Shown piece by piece: positions 17,186 through 25,763 of a DNA stretch of 40,365 nt (its first letter is position 1; each line of letters opens with the position of its first letter). Location: the NCBI GenBank assembly GCA_016927535.1, contig JAFGMM010000019.1:1-40365 (forward strand), given 5' to 3'. The position numbers and the translations under genes were made by a program. The notes under the pieces were generated by a model that saw nothing but the letters and a program-made list of their open reading frames with translations, ran no database searches and was not told where the DNA came from. Source of the DNA: Anaerolineae bacterium. GTDB taxonomy: Bacteria > Chloroflexota > Anaerolineae > Aggregatilineales > JAFGMM01.

Positions 17186-19942
17186 TTAGAGCAGTTCCAC
17201 CGGGTCGATATCGACGGTCCATTCCGGCTTGAGCGGCAGACCCTCCAAGACATACAGGGGGTCCGGGCTGCGGATGACGACGTGCCAGCGATACTGGCCG
17301 GCCAGCCGCGTGAAGAAGCACGGCACCGGCCCGATGAGGTGGGTCGTGCGGAGGTCGTGGGCGTGTATCTGCTCTCGAATCAGGGCGGCGGCTTCGGTCG
17401 CCATCTGCTCGGCGCGGGCCGCCTGCGGGTGGCGGAACAGCAGCCGCGCCAGCCGCATAAACGGCGGGTAGCCCAGGTCGCGCCGGGCGACGATCTCCTG
17501 CGCATAGAAGGCGTGGTAATCGTGATGCGCGGCGGCGGCGACGGCGATGTGCTCCGGGTTGTAGGTCTGCAAGATCACGCGCCCGCCCAGCAGCCCCCGG
17601 CCGGCGCGCCCGGCCACCTGCGCCAGCACTTGAAAAGTTCGCTCGGCGGCGCGGTAATCGGGGAGATTCAGCCCCACGTCGGCCAGCACCACCCCGACCA
17701 GCGTCACCAGCGGCAGGTCCAGTCCCTTTGCAATCATCTGGGTGCCGACCAGGATATCGGCGTTGCCGTCGATGAAATGCTGCAAGATGGCTTCGTGGGC
17801 ATTCTGGCGCGCGCCGGTCGTATCGCGGTCCCAGCGCAGCACGCGCGCGCCCGGCAGAGTCGCCGTGACCGCCTGCTCGATCAACTCGGTGCCGACGCCC
17901 AGGTACTTGATGCGCTTGCTCCCGCACGCCGGGCAGGTGTGCGGTTGGGCTTCGTGGTGCCCGCAGTGATGGCAGGTCAGCGCGCGGTCCGGGCCGTGAT
18001 AGACCAGCGGCGTATCGCACTGCGGGCAGACGTGCACATACCCGCAGTCGCGGCACATAACCGACGTGGAGGTGCCGCGCCGGTTCATAAACAGAATCGC
18101 CTGCTGGCCGGCGCTCAGCACCGCCTCCAACGCTTGGCGCAGCGCCCGGCTGAACATGCTGCGGTTGCCGGCGCGAAGCTCCTGCCGCATGTCTACGATC
18201 TGCACCGGCGGCATTTTCGCATAAACCGCGTCCGGCGCGCCTTCCGCTTCGTCAGGCCGGTACGCCTGTACTTCGGCCGCGACGCCGAAGCGCCCGGCCT
18301 GCCGGCGCACCCGCTCGCGGTGGCCCAGCACGCGCTGCGGCAGAGTCAGCAGCCGGTACTCGCCGCGCTGCGCCCGGTAGAAATCCACCACATCGGGCGT
18401 CGCCGTGCCGAGAATCACCGCCGCGCCGCACAGCCGCCCTAGCTCGACGGCGGCGTCGCGCGCGTGATAGAAAGGCGGGAGCACCGGCGGCGACTGCTTG
18501 TAGCTGTCGTCGTGCGCTTCGTCGAGCACGATCAGGCCCAATCGAGGCAGCGGCACAAACAGCGCCGACCGCGCGCCCACGATGACATCGAGCCGGCCGG
18601 CGCGCGCCTGCCGCCAGGTATCGTAGCGCACGCCGGCGCCGAGGTGGCTGTGAACCACGCCCACACGGCGCGGGAAACGCGCCAGGAACCGGCGCACGGT
18701 CTGCGGCGTCAGCGATATCTCCGGCACCAGGACGACCGCCTGCCGGCCCTGCCGGACGACCGCCTCGACCGCGCGCAGGTAAATCTCGGTCTTGCCGGAG
18801 CCGGTGACGCCGTGGAGCAGGATAGGCCGGGGCGCGCCCGCGCCCCCCGCGCGCAGGGAATCGAGCGCTGCGCGCACCTCCGCCCAAATGCCCTGCTGGT
18901 CGGGCGTCAGGACGGGCGCTTCGGCGGGCGCGTAGTCGTAGTCGGCGAGCGGGTCGCGGATGATCTCGTCTTCGCCCAGCACGATCAATCCGTCCTCCGC
19001 CAGCGCTTTGAGGTCGCCGAGTTTCGCGCCGGTCTGCTCGTAAATCCACGAGACGTTTACCGCGTCGCCCGCCTCCGCCAGCAGTTGCAGCACCGCATAC
19101 TGCCGCGCGCCGCCGCGCAGTTCGATGATCGCCGGGACGACCGCATCGGGCGGCAGAGCCAGGCTCACACGCGCCGGCTTCGTCTCCCGGAGAAGGTTCA
19201 CCATGCCCAGGTTGTGCAGCGCCTTGACCACGCCCTCGGCGCACTCGGCGGCGTCGCACACGTCGGCCAGCGCGGGCGCGGGGTCGCGCGAAGCCACCAA
19301 CACTTCGAGCACGTTGGCGCGCTTGCTCTCGCGGCCCAGCATACGCGCCACGCCCGGCGCGCGCGCCGGCGTGATGGCGAGGCGCGCGGTCCGCACCGTG
19401 CGCGGCTTGACCGAGGGCGCATCGAGCACCGGCTCGCTGGCGACGACCTGGCGCCGGGCAAGCTGGCCCACCGCGCGCTGCCAGTCGATATGGGGCAGCG
19501 CCCGCGCGATCTGCCGGCCGCGCAGCGCCGGGCCGCGCCGCTCCAGCAGCGCTATCACGCGCTTTTGCGCGGTGGTATTGGCGGGCGCTTCAGGGAGTGG
19601 GTAGCACAGCGTGACTTCGATATCGCCGCGCTTGGAAAGGCCCGGCGGCAGGAACAGGCGCAGACAGTCGGCGAGGCTGCTGAGCGTGGCCTGGCTCATC
19701 CACTCGGCCAGCGCGATATGCACCGGCTGCACCACCGGCTCGGCATCCAGGAGCTTGTGAATCGGCTTGGTTTGAAGAACCGGCGAGTTGGGGTCCAGGC
19801 GCAACACTACGGCCTGCTGGCGCGTTTTGCCGAACGGTACTTCGACCAGATGGCCGGGCCGGATGCGCCCCGCTAGCTTGTCCGGGATGTGGTAGTGAAA
19901 CGTGCCGTCAACCGGCGCGTTGACGACGACTTCGGCGTACAT
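17186..19942 (-). CDS. priA: Primosomal protein N' (replication restart DNA helicase)
   Basis: A 918-residue protein, longer than many PriA proteins (about 730-820). It has the N-terminal 3'-DNA-binding region (VPFGKTRQQAVVL near 36-48), Walker A LLHGVTGSGKTEIYLRAVE, the DEAH box VLDEAHDDSYKQ, ATPDVVDFY, eight zinc-binding cysteines in CRDCGYVHVCPQCDTPL and LTCHHCGHHEAQPHTCPACG, and helicase motifs ILVGTQMIAKGLDLP and VAGRAGRG. It reloads the replicative helicase at stalled forks. The final part (DIDPVELL) is the usual C-terminus. The start overlaps no other gene; the SH3b protein ends two bases upstream on the same strand. Confidence 0.96.
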   Translation of the reverse strand: MYAEVVVNAPVDGTFHYHIPDKLAGRIRPGHLVEVPFGKTRQQAVVLRLDPNSPVLQTKPIHKLLDAEPVVQPVHIALAEWMSQATLSSLADCLRLFLPPGLSKRGDIEVTLCYPLPEAPANTTAQKRVIALLERRGPALRGRQIARALPHIDWQRAVGQLARRQVVASEPVLDAPSVKPRTVRTARLAITPARAPGVARMLGRESKRANVLEVLVASRDPAPALADVCDAAECAEGVVKALHNLGMVNLLRETKPARVSLALPPDAVVPAIIELRGGARQYAVLQLLAEAGDAVNVSWIYEQTGAKLGDLKALAEDGLIVLGEDEIIRDPLADYDYAPAEAPVLTPDQQGIWAEVRAALDSLRAGGAGAPRPILLHGVTGSGKTEIYLRAVEAVVRQGRQAVVLVPEISLTPQTVRRFLARFPRRVGVVHSHLGAGVRYDTWRQARAGRLDVIVGARSALFVPLPRLGLIVLDEAHDDSYKQSPPVLPPFYHARDAAVELGRLCGAAVILGTATPDVVDFYRAQRGEYRLLTLPQRVLGHRERVRRQAGRFGVAAEVQAYRPDEAEGAPDAVYAKMPPVQIVDMRQELRAGNRSMFSRALRQALEAVLSAGQQAILFMNRRGTSTSVMCRDCGYVHVCPQCDTPLVYHGPDRALTCHHCGHHEAQPHTCPACGSKRIKYLGVGTELIEQAVTATLPGARVLRWDRDTTGARQNAHEAILQHFIDGNADILVGTQMIAKGLDLPLVTLVGVVLADVGLNLPDYRAAERTFQVLAQVAGRAGRGLLGGRVILQTYNPEHIAVAAAAHHDYHAFYAQEIVARRDLGYPPFMRLARLLFRHPQAARAEQMATEAAALIREQIHAHDLRTTHLIGPVPCFFTRLAGQYRWHVVIRSPDPLYVLEGLPLKPEWTVDIDPVELL

Positions 19943-19944
19943 GG

Positions 19945-20709
19945 CTAAAACATCCGCCGCAGGATGCTGACGACCAAGCCCATGATCCCCAACACGGCGA
20001 GCACGATAATCGGGACGGCCGGCGGCAGCCCGCCCAATCCATTGTCGCTGCCGGTGCGTGCGGCCAGGCTTTGGTAGGAGGGTAGTTGGGTCGGGCCGAG
20101 CGGCGGCGGCGTGAAGGTCGGCGGGCGGGTGGGCGTGGGCTGGTCGGCCGGCGCGGTCGAGACGCCGCCGGGGAACAGGCCGGCCATTGCGGTCGCGGTG
20201 CCCAACGCGCCGGGCGTGAGCGTGAGCACCTGGAGGGTTTCCTGCATCGCCATGAGCAGCGGGTTTTGCGTCGGCAGCGCCTCCGGCTCGATGACCGGGA
20301 TATCGGCCACGTTGCCGGTCAGCTCAACTAAGTCGCGGTAAACCCAGGCCGTCTTGCTCGACGAGTCTTCAAACTGGATTTGCACCCAGGGATAATCGCG
20401 GTGCACGCCGAGGACGACGTATTTGCCGCCGCTGTAGATCGTCCCGACCTTACCAAAATCCACGCCGGGGCCGGAGCGCACGTTTGCCTCGTCGATGGCT
20501 TCGGCGTAGGCCAGGCCGGGCGGGCTGGGCGTGTAGGTCGGCGTGGCGGTGACGCCGCCTTCGGGCGTGAGGGTATAGGTCGGCAGATCGAGCGGCGCGG
20601 CGGTGGGCGCATCCTGCGCGCGGGCCGGCAGCCGCGCGGGAAGCACACCGCCCAGGCCGGTCACGGCCAGGATCGTCAAAAACAGCAAGGTTACGTTTCG
20701 TCGCATCAT
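19945..20709 (-). CDS. Exported SH3b-domain protein with C-terminal membrane anchor
   Basis: About 254 residues. It has a signal peptide (RRNVTLLFLTILAVTGLGG, to about residue 30), a Thr/Pro-rich segment, one SH3b domain (EANVRSGPGVDFGKVGTIYS through WVYRDLVELTG, about 75-130), a Pro/Thr stretch (PTPTRPPTFTPPPLGPTQLP) and a C-terminal transmembrane helix (VPIIVLAVLGIMGLVVSILRR). It should be anchored in the membrane with the SH3b domain outside. Function is unknown; SH3b domains often recognise peptidoglycan. The adjacent ATGs at 20709 and 20706 are both possible starts, and a TTG three codons earlier is less likely. A minus-strand promoter is visible about 40 bases upstream. The gene ends just before priA. 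Confidence 0.75.
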   Translation of the reverse strand: MMRRNVTLLFLTILAVTGLGGVLPARLPARAQDAPTAAPLDLPTYTLTPEGGVTATPTYTPSPPGLAYAEAIDEANVRSGPGVDFGKVGTIYSGGKYVVLGVHRDYPWVQIQFEDSSSKTAWVYRDLVELTGNVADIPVIEPEALPTQNPLLMAMQETLQVLTLTPGALGTATAMAGLFPGGVSTAPADQPTPTRPPTFTPPPLGPTQLPSYQSLAARTGSDNGLGGLPPAVPIIVLAVLGIMGLVVSILRRMF

Positions 20710-20746
20710 CCCGTCCAACTATGGTATCTTACGGTTCTCATACTCA

Positions 20747-20775
20747 ATATTAGGGGATTGTCGGGCTGCCGGCAA
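20747..20775 (-). promoter_or_regulatory. Predicted sigma-70 promoter for the SH3b protein (and possibly priA)
   Basis: On the minus strand TTGCCG (20775-20770) and TAATAT (20752-20747) are separated by exactly 17 bases, giving a start near 20740 and a leader of about 30 bases. The rest of the 20710-20843 gap shows no gene. Confidence 0.5.
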
Positions 20776-20843
20776 TGGGCGGGTGTATCCCATGTTGTTG
20801 GCGAGATTTTTAATGGGACACGGATTTCCAGAACGAATCAGCT

Positions 20844-21785
20844 CTACCCGCGCCCGGCCAGGCCGAAATAACCGTACAGCAGCATACCGCTCCCCACCGC
20901 GACGAGCGCGCGCGCCGTCGGGGGCGCATCCGACGGCGAGACAAACCCCTCGATAAGACCGGCGACGATCAACAGCAGCACCGACGCCACCACCAGCGGC
21001 AGCACGTGCCGCGCCGCAATCCCCAGCGCATCGCGCCGCGAGTACAGGCCGGGGTTGAGCAGCGCCCAGCCCAGTTGCAGCCCCGCGCCCCCGGCGATGA
21101 AAATCACGCTTAGCTCGATGACGCCGTGCGGGATGATGAAGTTAAACAAGGGCCACCCCATGCCGTAGTGAGCCGCCAAGCCGAGGACCGCGCCGATGTG
21201 CAGACCGTTCATCGCCAGGATGTACAGGCTGAACAGGCCGAAGGTCACGCCGCCGCCGAACGCCAGGATCGCAATGCGAATGTTGTTGCTCATGATGAAC
21301 GCCGACGCATACGGGCGCTGGTTGACCGGGATATCGGTCCAGATATCCTGTTCGGCGAGCGTTTCCTGCACCTCGACTAACCCCAGCGGCTCGGCAATAT
21401 CCGGGTTGGCGAAGGCGATCTGGTAGCCGGCCAGTCCCGGCGCCACGAACAGCAAAAACGCCGCCAGCGTGAACAGCCCGGTCTGCCGGAAGGTCTGCGG
21501 GATGGTGTGCGTGAAATACCGGACGAGCTGCCGGAAGTCGCTCACGTCCTGCTGGTAAATAAAGCTGTGCGCGCGGGTGAGCAGTTGGTTGAGGAACAGC
21601 GTCACGCGCTGATTCGGGTAGTCGCGGCGGGCAAGCGCCAGATCGGATGTGACGGCGCGATACAACATGCCCAGTTCGCGCGCTTCCGCTGCGCTCAGCG
21701 TGTTGCGCCCTTTGTGTTTATCCATCAAAAACTGTAAACGTTCCCAATCTTTCTGCCGAAGTCTGATAAAATCATTAACGATCAT
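20844..21785 (-). CDS. Stage II sporulation protein M (SpoIIM)-like membrane protein
   Basis: A 313-residue membrane protein of the SpoIIM/DUF95 family. A soluble N-terminal helical region (RLRQKDWERLQFLMDKH, LGMLYRAVTSDLALARRDYPN, about 8-60) is followed by about six hydrophobic segments from residue 105 on, including LFTLAAFLLFVAPGLAGYQ and the conserved ILAMNGLHIGAVLGLAAHYG then FIIPHGVIELSVIFIAGGAGLQLG. The pattern HGxxEl with glycine-rich helices is typical of the family. In Bacillus SpoIIM works with SpoIID/SpoIIP in septal peptidoglycan remodelling; non-sporulating bacteria carry family members next to RDD proteins, as here, with unknown function. The gene is divergent from the RDD gene with only 42 bases between start codons. 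Confidence 0.82.
   Translation of the reverse strand: MIVNDFIRLRQKDWERLQFLMDKHKGRNTLSAAEARELGMLYRAVTSDLALARRDYPNQRVTLFLNQLLTRAHSFIYQQDVSDFRQLVRYFTHTIPQTFRQTGLFTLAAFLLFVAPGLAGYQIAFANPDIAEPLGLVEVQETLAEQDIWTDIPVNQRPYASAFIMSNNIRIAILAFGGGVTFGLFSLYILAMNGLHIGAVLGLAAHYGMGWPLFNFIIPHGVIELSVIFIAGGAGLQLGWALLNPGLYSRRDALGIAARHVLPLVVASVLLLIVAGLIEGFVSPSDAPPTARALVAVGSGMLLYGYFGLAGRG
21767..21772 (+). promoter_or_regulatory. Extended -10 element for the RDD gene inside the SpoIIM-like start region
   Basis: TGATAAAAT (21764-21772) fits an extended -10 (TGnTAAAAT) on the plus strand, about 56 bases before the GTG at 21828. It lies within the first codons of the divergent gene, so transcription of one gene would cross the start of the other. 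Confidence 0.35.
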
Positions 21786-21827
21786 GGTCTAATCCGTCGT
21801 AGAAGTAGAAGTAAAGGAACAACCGCA

Positions 21828-22625
21828 GTGTCCGATGATATCAACAGCCTGTTCATCGATACGCCCGAAAACGTCATGCTCGAAGCCGAGATCGCCGGCT
21901 TCGGCAGCCGGTGTATGGCCGCAGTCATCGACTATTTTATCCTGTTCGTCCTGATGATTGCATTTTCCATCTTTTTTTCGCGGGCGGCGATCAACAGCCC
22001 ACTCAGCGGCGATGTACTGGTGGCAATCTTCGTGCTGCTCCAGTTCCTCCTTGTCACCTTCTACCACCTGTTCTTCGAGTTTGTCTGGAACGGCCAGACG
22101 CCCGGCAAGCGCCGCCTGGGGATTCGCGTGGTGCAGGCGAACGGGATGCCGCTGAACACCGGCGGCGCGCTCATCCGTAACCTGGTGCGCCTGTTCGATT
22201 TCCTGCCGCTGTTCTACGGCATCGGGTTGGTCGCGCTGTTCGTCACCAAGCGGACGCAGCGCCTCGGCGACCTGGCGGCGCGCACCATCGTCATCCGCGA
22301 GCGCAAACAGCTTACCCTGCAAACGGTGCAGGAGGACTACACGGTCGTGTACTGGTACCTCTCGCGCTATGACCCGCTGCCGCCGTACATCGATATCAGC
22401 GCGCTGACCGGAGACGACCGCCGTAAGGTAGTAGACTTCTTGCAGCGCCGCGCCGAACTGGACCGCAACCGCGACCAGATCGCCCGGATGCTCGCCGAGC
22501 AGATCGCGGCGCGGATGCAGCTTGACCGCAGCGCGATTCGCCTGACGCTGCGCGCCGAACTATTCCTTGAGCAGGTCGCCCATGCTTTTGAGTTGGCCGA
22601 CCGCGACCGCGCCGCGCCGCGCTGA
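21828..22625 (+). CDS. RDD family membrane protein
   Basis: A 265-residue protein. The start is GTG at 21828 with AAAGGAAC about 8 bases upstream. The RDD domain spans about 20-160: AGFGSRCMAAVIDYFILFVL (the Arg and Asp of the RDD signature), a second segment VLVAIFVLLQFLLVTFYHLFF, WNGQTPGKRRLGIRVVQANG, and LGDLAARTIVIRERK at the end. The last 100 residues are charged and helical (DDRRKVVDFLQRRAELDRNR), probably cytosolic. RDD proteins are small membrane proteins, some linked to ion or osmolyte transport. The divergent SpoIIM-like partner is a recurrent neighbour of RDD genes. The gene converges on the HAMP gene with a 9-base gap. Confidence 0.85.
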   Translation: MSDDINSLFIDTPENVMLEAEIAGFGSRCMAAVIDYFILFVLMIAFSIFFSRAAINSPLSGDVLVAIFVLLQFLLVTFYHLFFEFVWNGQTPGKRRLGIRVVQANGMPLNTGGALIRNLVRLFDFLPLFYGIGLVALFVTKRTQRLGDLAARTIVIRERKQLTLQTVQEDYTVVYWYLSRYDPLPPYIDISALTGDDRRKVVDFLQRRAELDRNRDQIARMLAEQIAARMQLDRSAIRLTLRAELFLEQVAHAFELADRDRAAPR

Positions 22626-22634
22626 GTCTGAAGG

Positions 22635-23873
22635 CTACGCGCCGGCGTCGGGGTTGTCCGGCGGCTCCGGCTTGCGCGCGCGCGCGGCGCGGGCCTTGCT
22701 TTGCAGACCGGCGAGGAAGTCGTCGCCGGCGCCTTCGGCTTGGTCGGCGGCCGGGGCCGGTTCGGGTTTCGCCTCCGCCTCGCCCGGTTCGCGCGTCTCG
22801 CGCTCGCGTTTGGCTTTGCTCTGTAGATCGCGGAAAAAGTCGGTGTCGGTGATTTCTTTCACCGACTTCTCTTTCTTCACCATGTCGATCTCGATCTTTA
22901 GTTCCTGCACCTGCTGTTTGAGCTTTTCTTCGCGCGCCTGCACCTCCACCGCCATGTGGCTGAAGATGCGCGCAAGCTGCCCCAATTCGTCGCCGCGCCC
23001 GGCGATATCTTCGAGCAGGTCGGGCGTGAACTTGTCGCCCTTCTCGACGACTTCGCTGGCGTTGGTGAGCTTGCGCAGCGGGTGGGCGATGGTGAGCGCC
23101 ACGACGACCACCACGACGATCAGCACGGGATAGACCACAACCGCCGTGCTGGCGCCGGCATTGACGATGTGGCGCGGCACGTCGGCGATGTTGAGCGGGC
23201 CGGCGTCGATCCAGGCAATGCCGATCATCGTGCCATCGACCAGGGTAATCGGTGTGTATGCGGTGGCCCAAAGACCCTTATCGTCAACGTGGATATCTTC
23301 AATCACCGGCTCGACATCTACATCGTAGAAGCTCTGGTCCTCCGGGGCCTTGACGGTGATCTTCGATTCGAGTCCTTTAAACAGTTCGGCGTAGCGCGCC
23401 GGGTCTTCGTAAGGGGCGCGCAAGGGGCGGGAGACTTCGGCGTCGGCGTCATACCGGTAAGGCATGTTGACGTCGTCGAGTACTTCGAAAGCGTGTTCGG
23501 TCGAGACGGCATAGACCGGCGTCCCGCCTTCGGCGTTGAGGATGGTATGGATGCGAACGTTTTCGTCGGCGCCCCGCGCCAGTCTCAAATACGACCAGAT
23601 GACGTAATGCATGTAGTCGCCGGCTTCGCCGGCGGCCAGGAAGTTGCCGTAGTCCTCGCCGACAAAATATTCGCCCGGCACCAGGAAGGGGAGCAGTTCC
23701 CTGGCGATGTACTCGATATTGTCGCGGTTCTGCGCGACGGCTACTTCGGTGACTCCGTTGTAAGCGGTGGAGAGGGCCAGGACCGCAAAGACCCCCAGCG
23801 CAATCGTGAAGACTGCTACGAAGGTCAGCAACAGTTTCACGCGCAGACTCAACCTGGAAGCAAGACTCGACAT
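22635..23873 (-). CDS. Membrane sensor with HAMP domain, coiled coil and repeated DxFFxxLxxKA motifs; no known output domain
   Basis: A 412-residue protein. A transmembrane helix (about 12-35) precedes an extracytoplasmic sensory region (about 36-240) with LWATAYTPITLVDGTMIGIAWIDAG-type strands seen in Cache-like folds. A second transmembrane helix (AVVVYPVLIVVVVVVALTIA, about 245-265), a HAMP domain (HPLRKLTNASEVVEKGD...RGDELGQLARIF) and a coiled coil (REEKLKQQVQELKIEID) follow. The tail has two copies of one motif: DTDFFRDLQSKAKRER (about 343-358) and DDFLAGLQSKARAAR (about 384-398), separated by an Ala/Pro/Glu-rich stretch. There is no kinase, cyclase or chemotaxis domain. The tail matches that of the Cache-HAMP protein at 32563-34062. 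The ATG at 23873 has GAGGA at 6 bases. Confidence 0.8.
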   Translation of the reverse strand: MSSLASRLSLRVKLLLTFVAVFTIALGVFAVLALSTAYNGVTEVAVAQNRDNIEYIARELLPFLVPGEYFVGEDYGNFLAAGEAGDYMHYVIWSYLRLARGADENVRIHTILNAEGGTPVYAVSTEHAFEVLDDVNMPYRYDADAEVSRPLRAPYEDPARYAELFKGLESKITVKAPEDQSFYDVDVEPVIEDIHVDDKGLWATAYTPITLVDGTMIGIAWIDAGPLNIADVPRHIVNAGASTAVVVYPVLIVVVVVVALTIAHPLRKLTNASEVVEKGDKFTPDLLEDIAGRGDELGQLARIFSHMAVEVQAREEKLKQQVQELKIEIDMVKKEKSVKEITDTDFFRDLQSKAKRERETREPGEAEAKPEPAPAADQAEGAGDDFLAGLQSKARAARARKPEPPDNPDAGA

Positions 23874-23912
23874 GATCTTCCTCGTTTACTTATAAAACTA
23901 GTACTCCGGTGA

Positions 23913-23918
23913 ATTATA
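23913..23918 (-). promoter_or_regulatory. -10 element for the HAMP gene
   Basis: The minus strand reads TATAAT at 23918-23913, about 40 bases before the ATG at 23873, in the gap after the SGNH gene. No good -35 is visible, so the call is weak. Confidence 0.35.
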
Positions 23919-23922
23919 CTCG

Positions 23923-25551
23923 TTATTGCATTGCCCCGCGCCACACCGCGTCGAGCGCCATGAGCGCGGTCAGGTTGTGGACCGCGTGCCCGGCGTTCAG
24001 CGCGTCGGGTGTGGTGTAATCCAGCGGCGCCCACAGCAGATGCACCCCATCGGCCCGCAGCCCGTTGTTGGGCAGCGTCTCGGCGACTGCGCCGAAATCC
24101 CAGAGCGGCACACCGTATTCTGCCGCAATCTGCCGGATGATCGCGTTATTGCCCTGCGCCGCGCCGCCCGGCGCGTCGGCTTTCGTCGCCAGGATGGGGA
24201 TGACGCCCTTTTCGACGGCGAAATCGATAATTGCGCGCAGGTCATCGGCAAAGGTGCGCGTCCCGGCCTCATTGACGCCGACTTCGATCAAAAACACGGC
24301 GGGCCGGTTGACGCGGTATTCGCACTCGATGGGCGCTTCGCCCGGCTTGCAAAGGTCGGGCTTGGCGTAGGTGGAATCGAAGACCATCCAGGCGTGGTTG
24401 CCGCTCCAGGTCGTCACGCTCCGGCGCGCGAACGAGCCGCCGAAGTGGTCGATCACCGGTTGCAGGTATTGGTAATCAGGCCCCAGAGTGTACTGTCCCC
24501 AGGCGAAAAAGCCCAAATACACGCCGATATCGCTGTTGCAATCGCCGATGGTAGAAATCGCCCCAGGGTTGTTGCCCAATGTCTGGCCGTGCAAGAAGAT
24601 TTCACGGGCGCGCCCGCTCACCGTGATGATTGGGCGGTTCTGCCAGCCCGGCGCCCCGCTGTCTGCCGGAGCGCTGGCAGGCGCGGCAGCGACAATCTCG
24701 TCGGCGACAGGGAGGTCGCCAATCTGCACGCCTGCGTCGAAGCGCAGGTATGCCGCCGCGACCCAGCCGCGCACGCCGGCCCCGGTATGCACCAGCGCCC
24801 AGCCGTTCGTCGCGTTGCGCGCCTCAAGGACGACTGGCGTCTGCGGCGGCAGCAGCGCCAGCTTTTCGTAGGCCAGGCTCGGTCCCTGCCGGACGTTTAG
24901 CTCTGCGGCAGTCCGGGCATTCCACCCGGCGCCGGGCGGCGGTGCGGCGGGCGGAGTGGTCGCCCCGGCCGGCGCGAGGCAGCAAGTCGAGACCCAGCCT
25001 TCGACGCCGCCGGCGGTGCGCACATGCGCCCAGTAGCCATCTAAAGACCTTTCCAGGATTGCGACCGTCGCACCGGCTTTCAGGATCATCACGATGGCGT
25101 CTTCTTCGCTTGGCCCTTCGCGCATGCGCAGCGCCGTAGTGACGGCTGCCGTGCTGCCGCCGGGCGTGGGCGGCGCATCCTGTGTGGGTGGGTCGTCTGC
25201 GTCCGGCGACGCCCCCTCCGCGTATGTCGCGCCGCGCTCCGGGCTGAGCGGCAGGGTTTCTAAGTCGATAGCCGCGTCGAAGACGATGCAGCAGGTCGAA
25301 ACCCAGCCGCGCTTGCCGTCGGTCGTGACCAGCACCCAGCCGGTGGTCGGGTCGCGGCCTTCGACGCGGACGCGCGTACCGGCGGACAGCGACGCAATCA
25401 CCACATATTCCGGCCCCGGCCCGGTGCGTAGGTTAAGGTCGGCGGTAGTCTGGGCCGCCAGGCCATCTTGCGCGCACGCGCTCGGCGCGAACACCGAAAT
25501 AAGGCCGGCCAGGATGATGAAAAAGAAAAAACGGACCGAGCGTCGAGTCAT
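23923..25551 (-). CDS. Secreted protein with three SH3b domains and an SGNH-like hydrolase domain
   Basis: A 542-residue exported protein starting at the ATG at 25551, with a perfect AAGGAG 6 bases upstream; the frame is open further but without signal. A signal peptide (FFFFIILAGLISVFAPSACA) ends near residue 27. Three SH3b domains follow: LNLRTGPGPEYVVIASL (about 36), LRMREGPSEEDAIVMIL (about 135) and LNVRQGPSLAYEKLALL (about 215); the first two end in GWVSTCC. The C-terminal 220 residues look like an SGNH/GDSL hydrolase: TIGDCNSDIGVYLG (block I, with GDCNS instead of GDS), EVGVNEAGT (block III-like) and LRADGVHLLW (the Asp/His block). It may be an esterase acting on wall glycans, but catalysis is not certain. 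It is divergent from the sigma factor gene. Confidence 0.78.
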   Translation of the reverse strand: MTRRSVRFFFFIILAGLISVFAPSACAQDGLAAQTTADLNLRTGPGPEYVVIASLSAGTRVRVEGRDPTTGWVLVTTDGKRGWVSTCCIVFDAAIDLETLPLSPERGATYAEGASPDADDPPTQDAPPTPGGSTAAVTTALRMREGPSEEDAIVMILKAGATVAILERSLDGYWAHVRTAGGVEGWVSTCCLAPAGATTPPAAPPPGAGWNARTAAELNVRQGPSLAYEKLALLPPQTPVVLEARNATNGWALVHTGAGVRGWVAAAYLRFDAGVQIGDLPVADEIVAAAPASAPADSGAPGWQNRPIITVSGRAREIFLHGQTLGNNPGAISTIGDCNSDIGVYLGFFAWGQYTLGPDYQYLQPVIDHFGGSFARRSVTTWSGNHAWMVFDSTYAKPDLCKPGEAPIECEYRVNRPAVFLIEVGVNEAGTRTFADDLRAIIDFAVEKGVIPILATKADAPGGAAQGNNAIIRQIAAEYGVPLWDFGAVAETLPNNGLRADGVHLLWAPLDYTTPDALNAGHAVHNLTALMALDAVWRGAMQ

Positions 25552-25763
25552 GATGGCTCCTTGCCTCCAGGATGACATAAGTGTAGCCATGTTACCCCTC
25601 TCCCGTTCAGTGCGCCATACGGCGCCGTTCCGGCTGGTTGGGATGCGTTGTTGAGACGAATCGATCTCGCCTGGAATCTGCTGTAACATTCTGTAGTCTG
25701 CCGTGTCTTCTCCTTACGGAGGCTACCGGCAAGCCGATGCCATCGAATCGAGGCAGCAAACGT

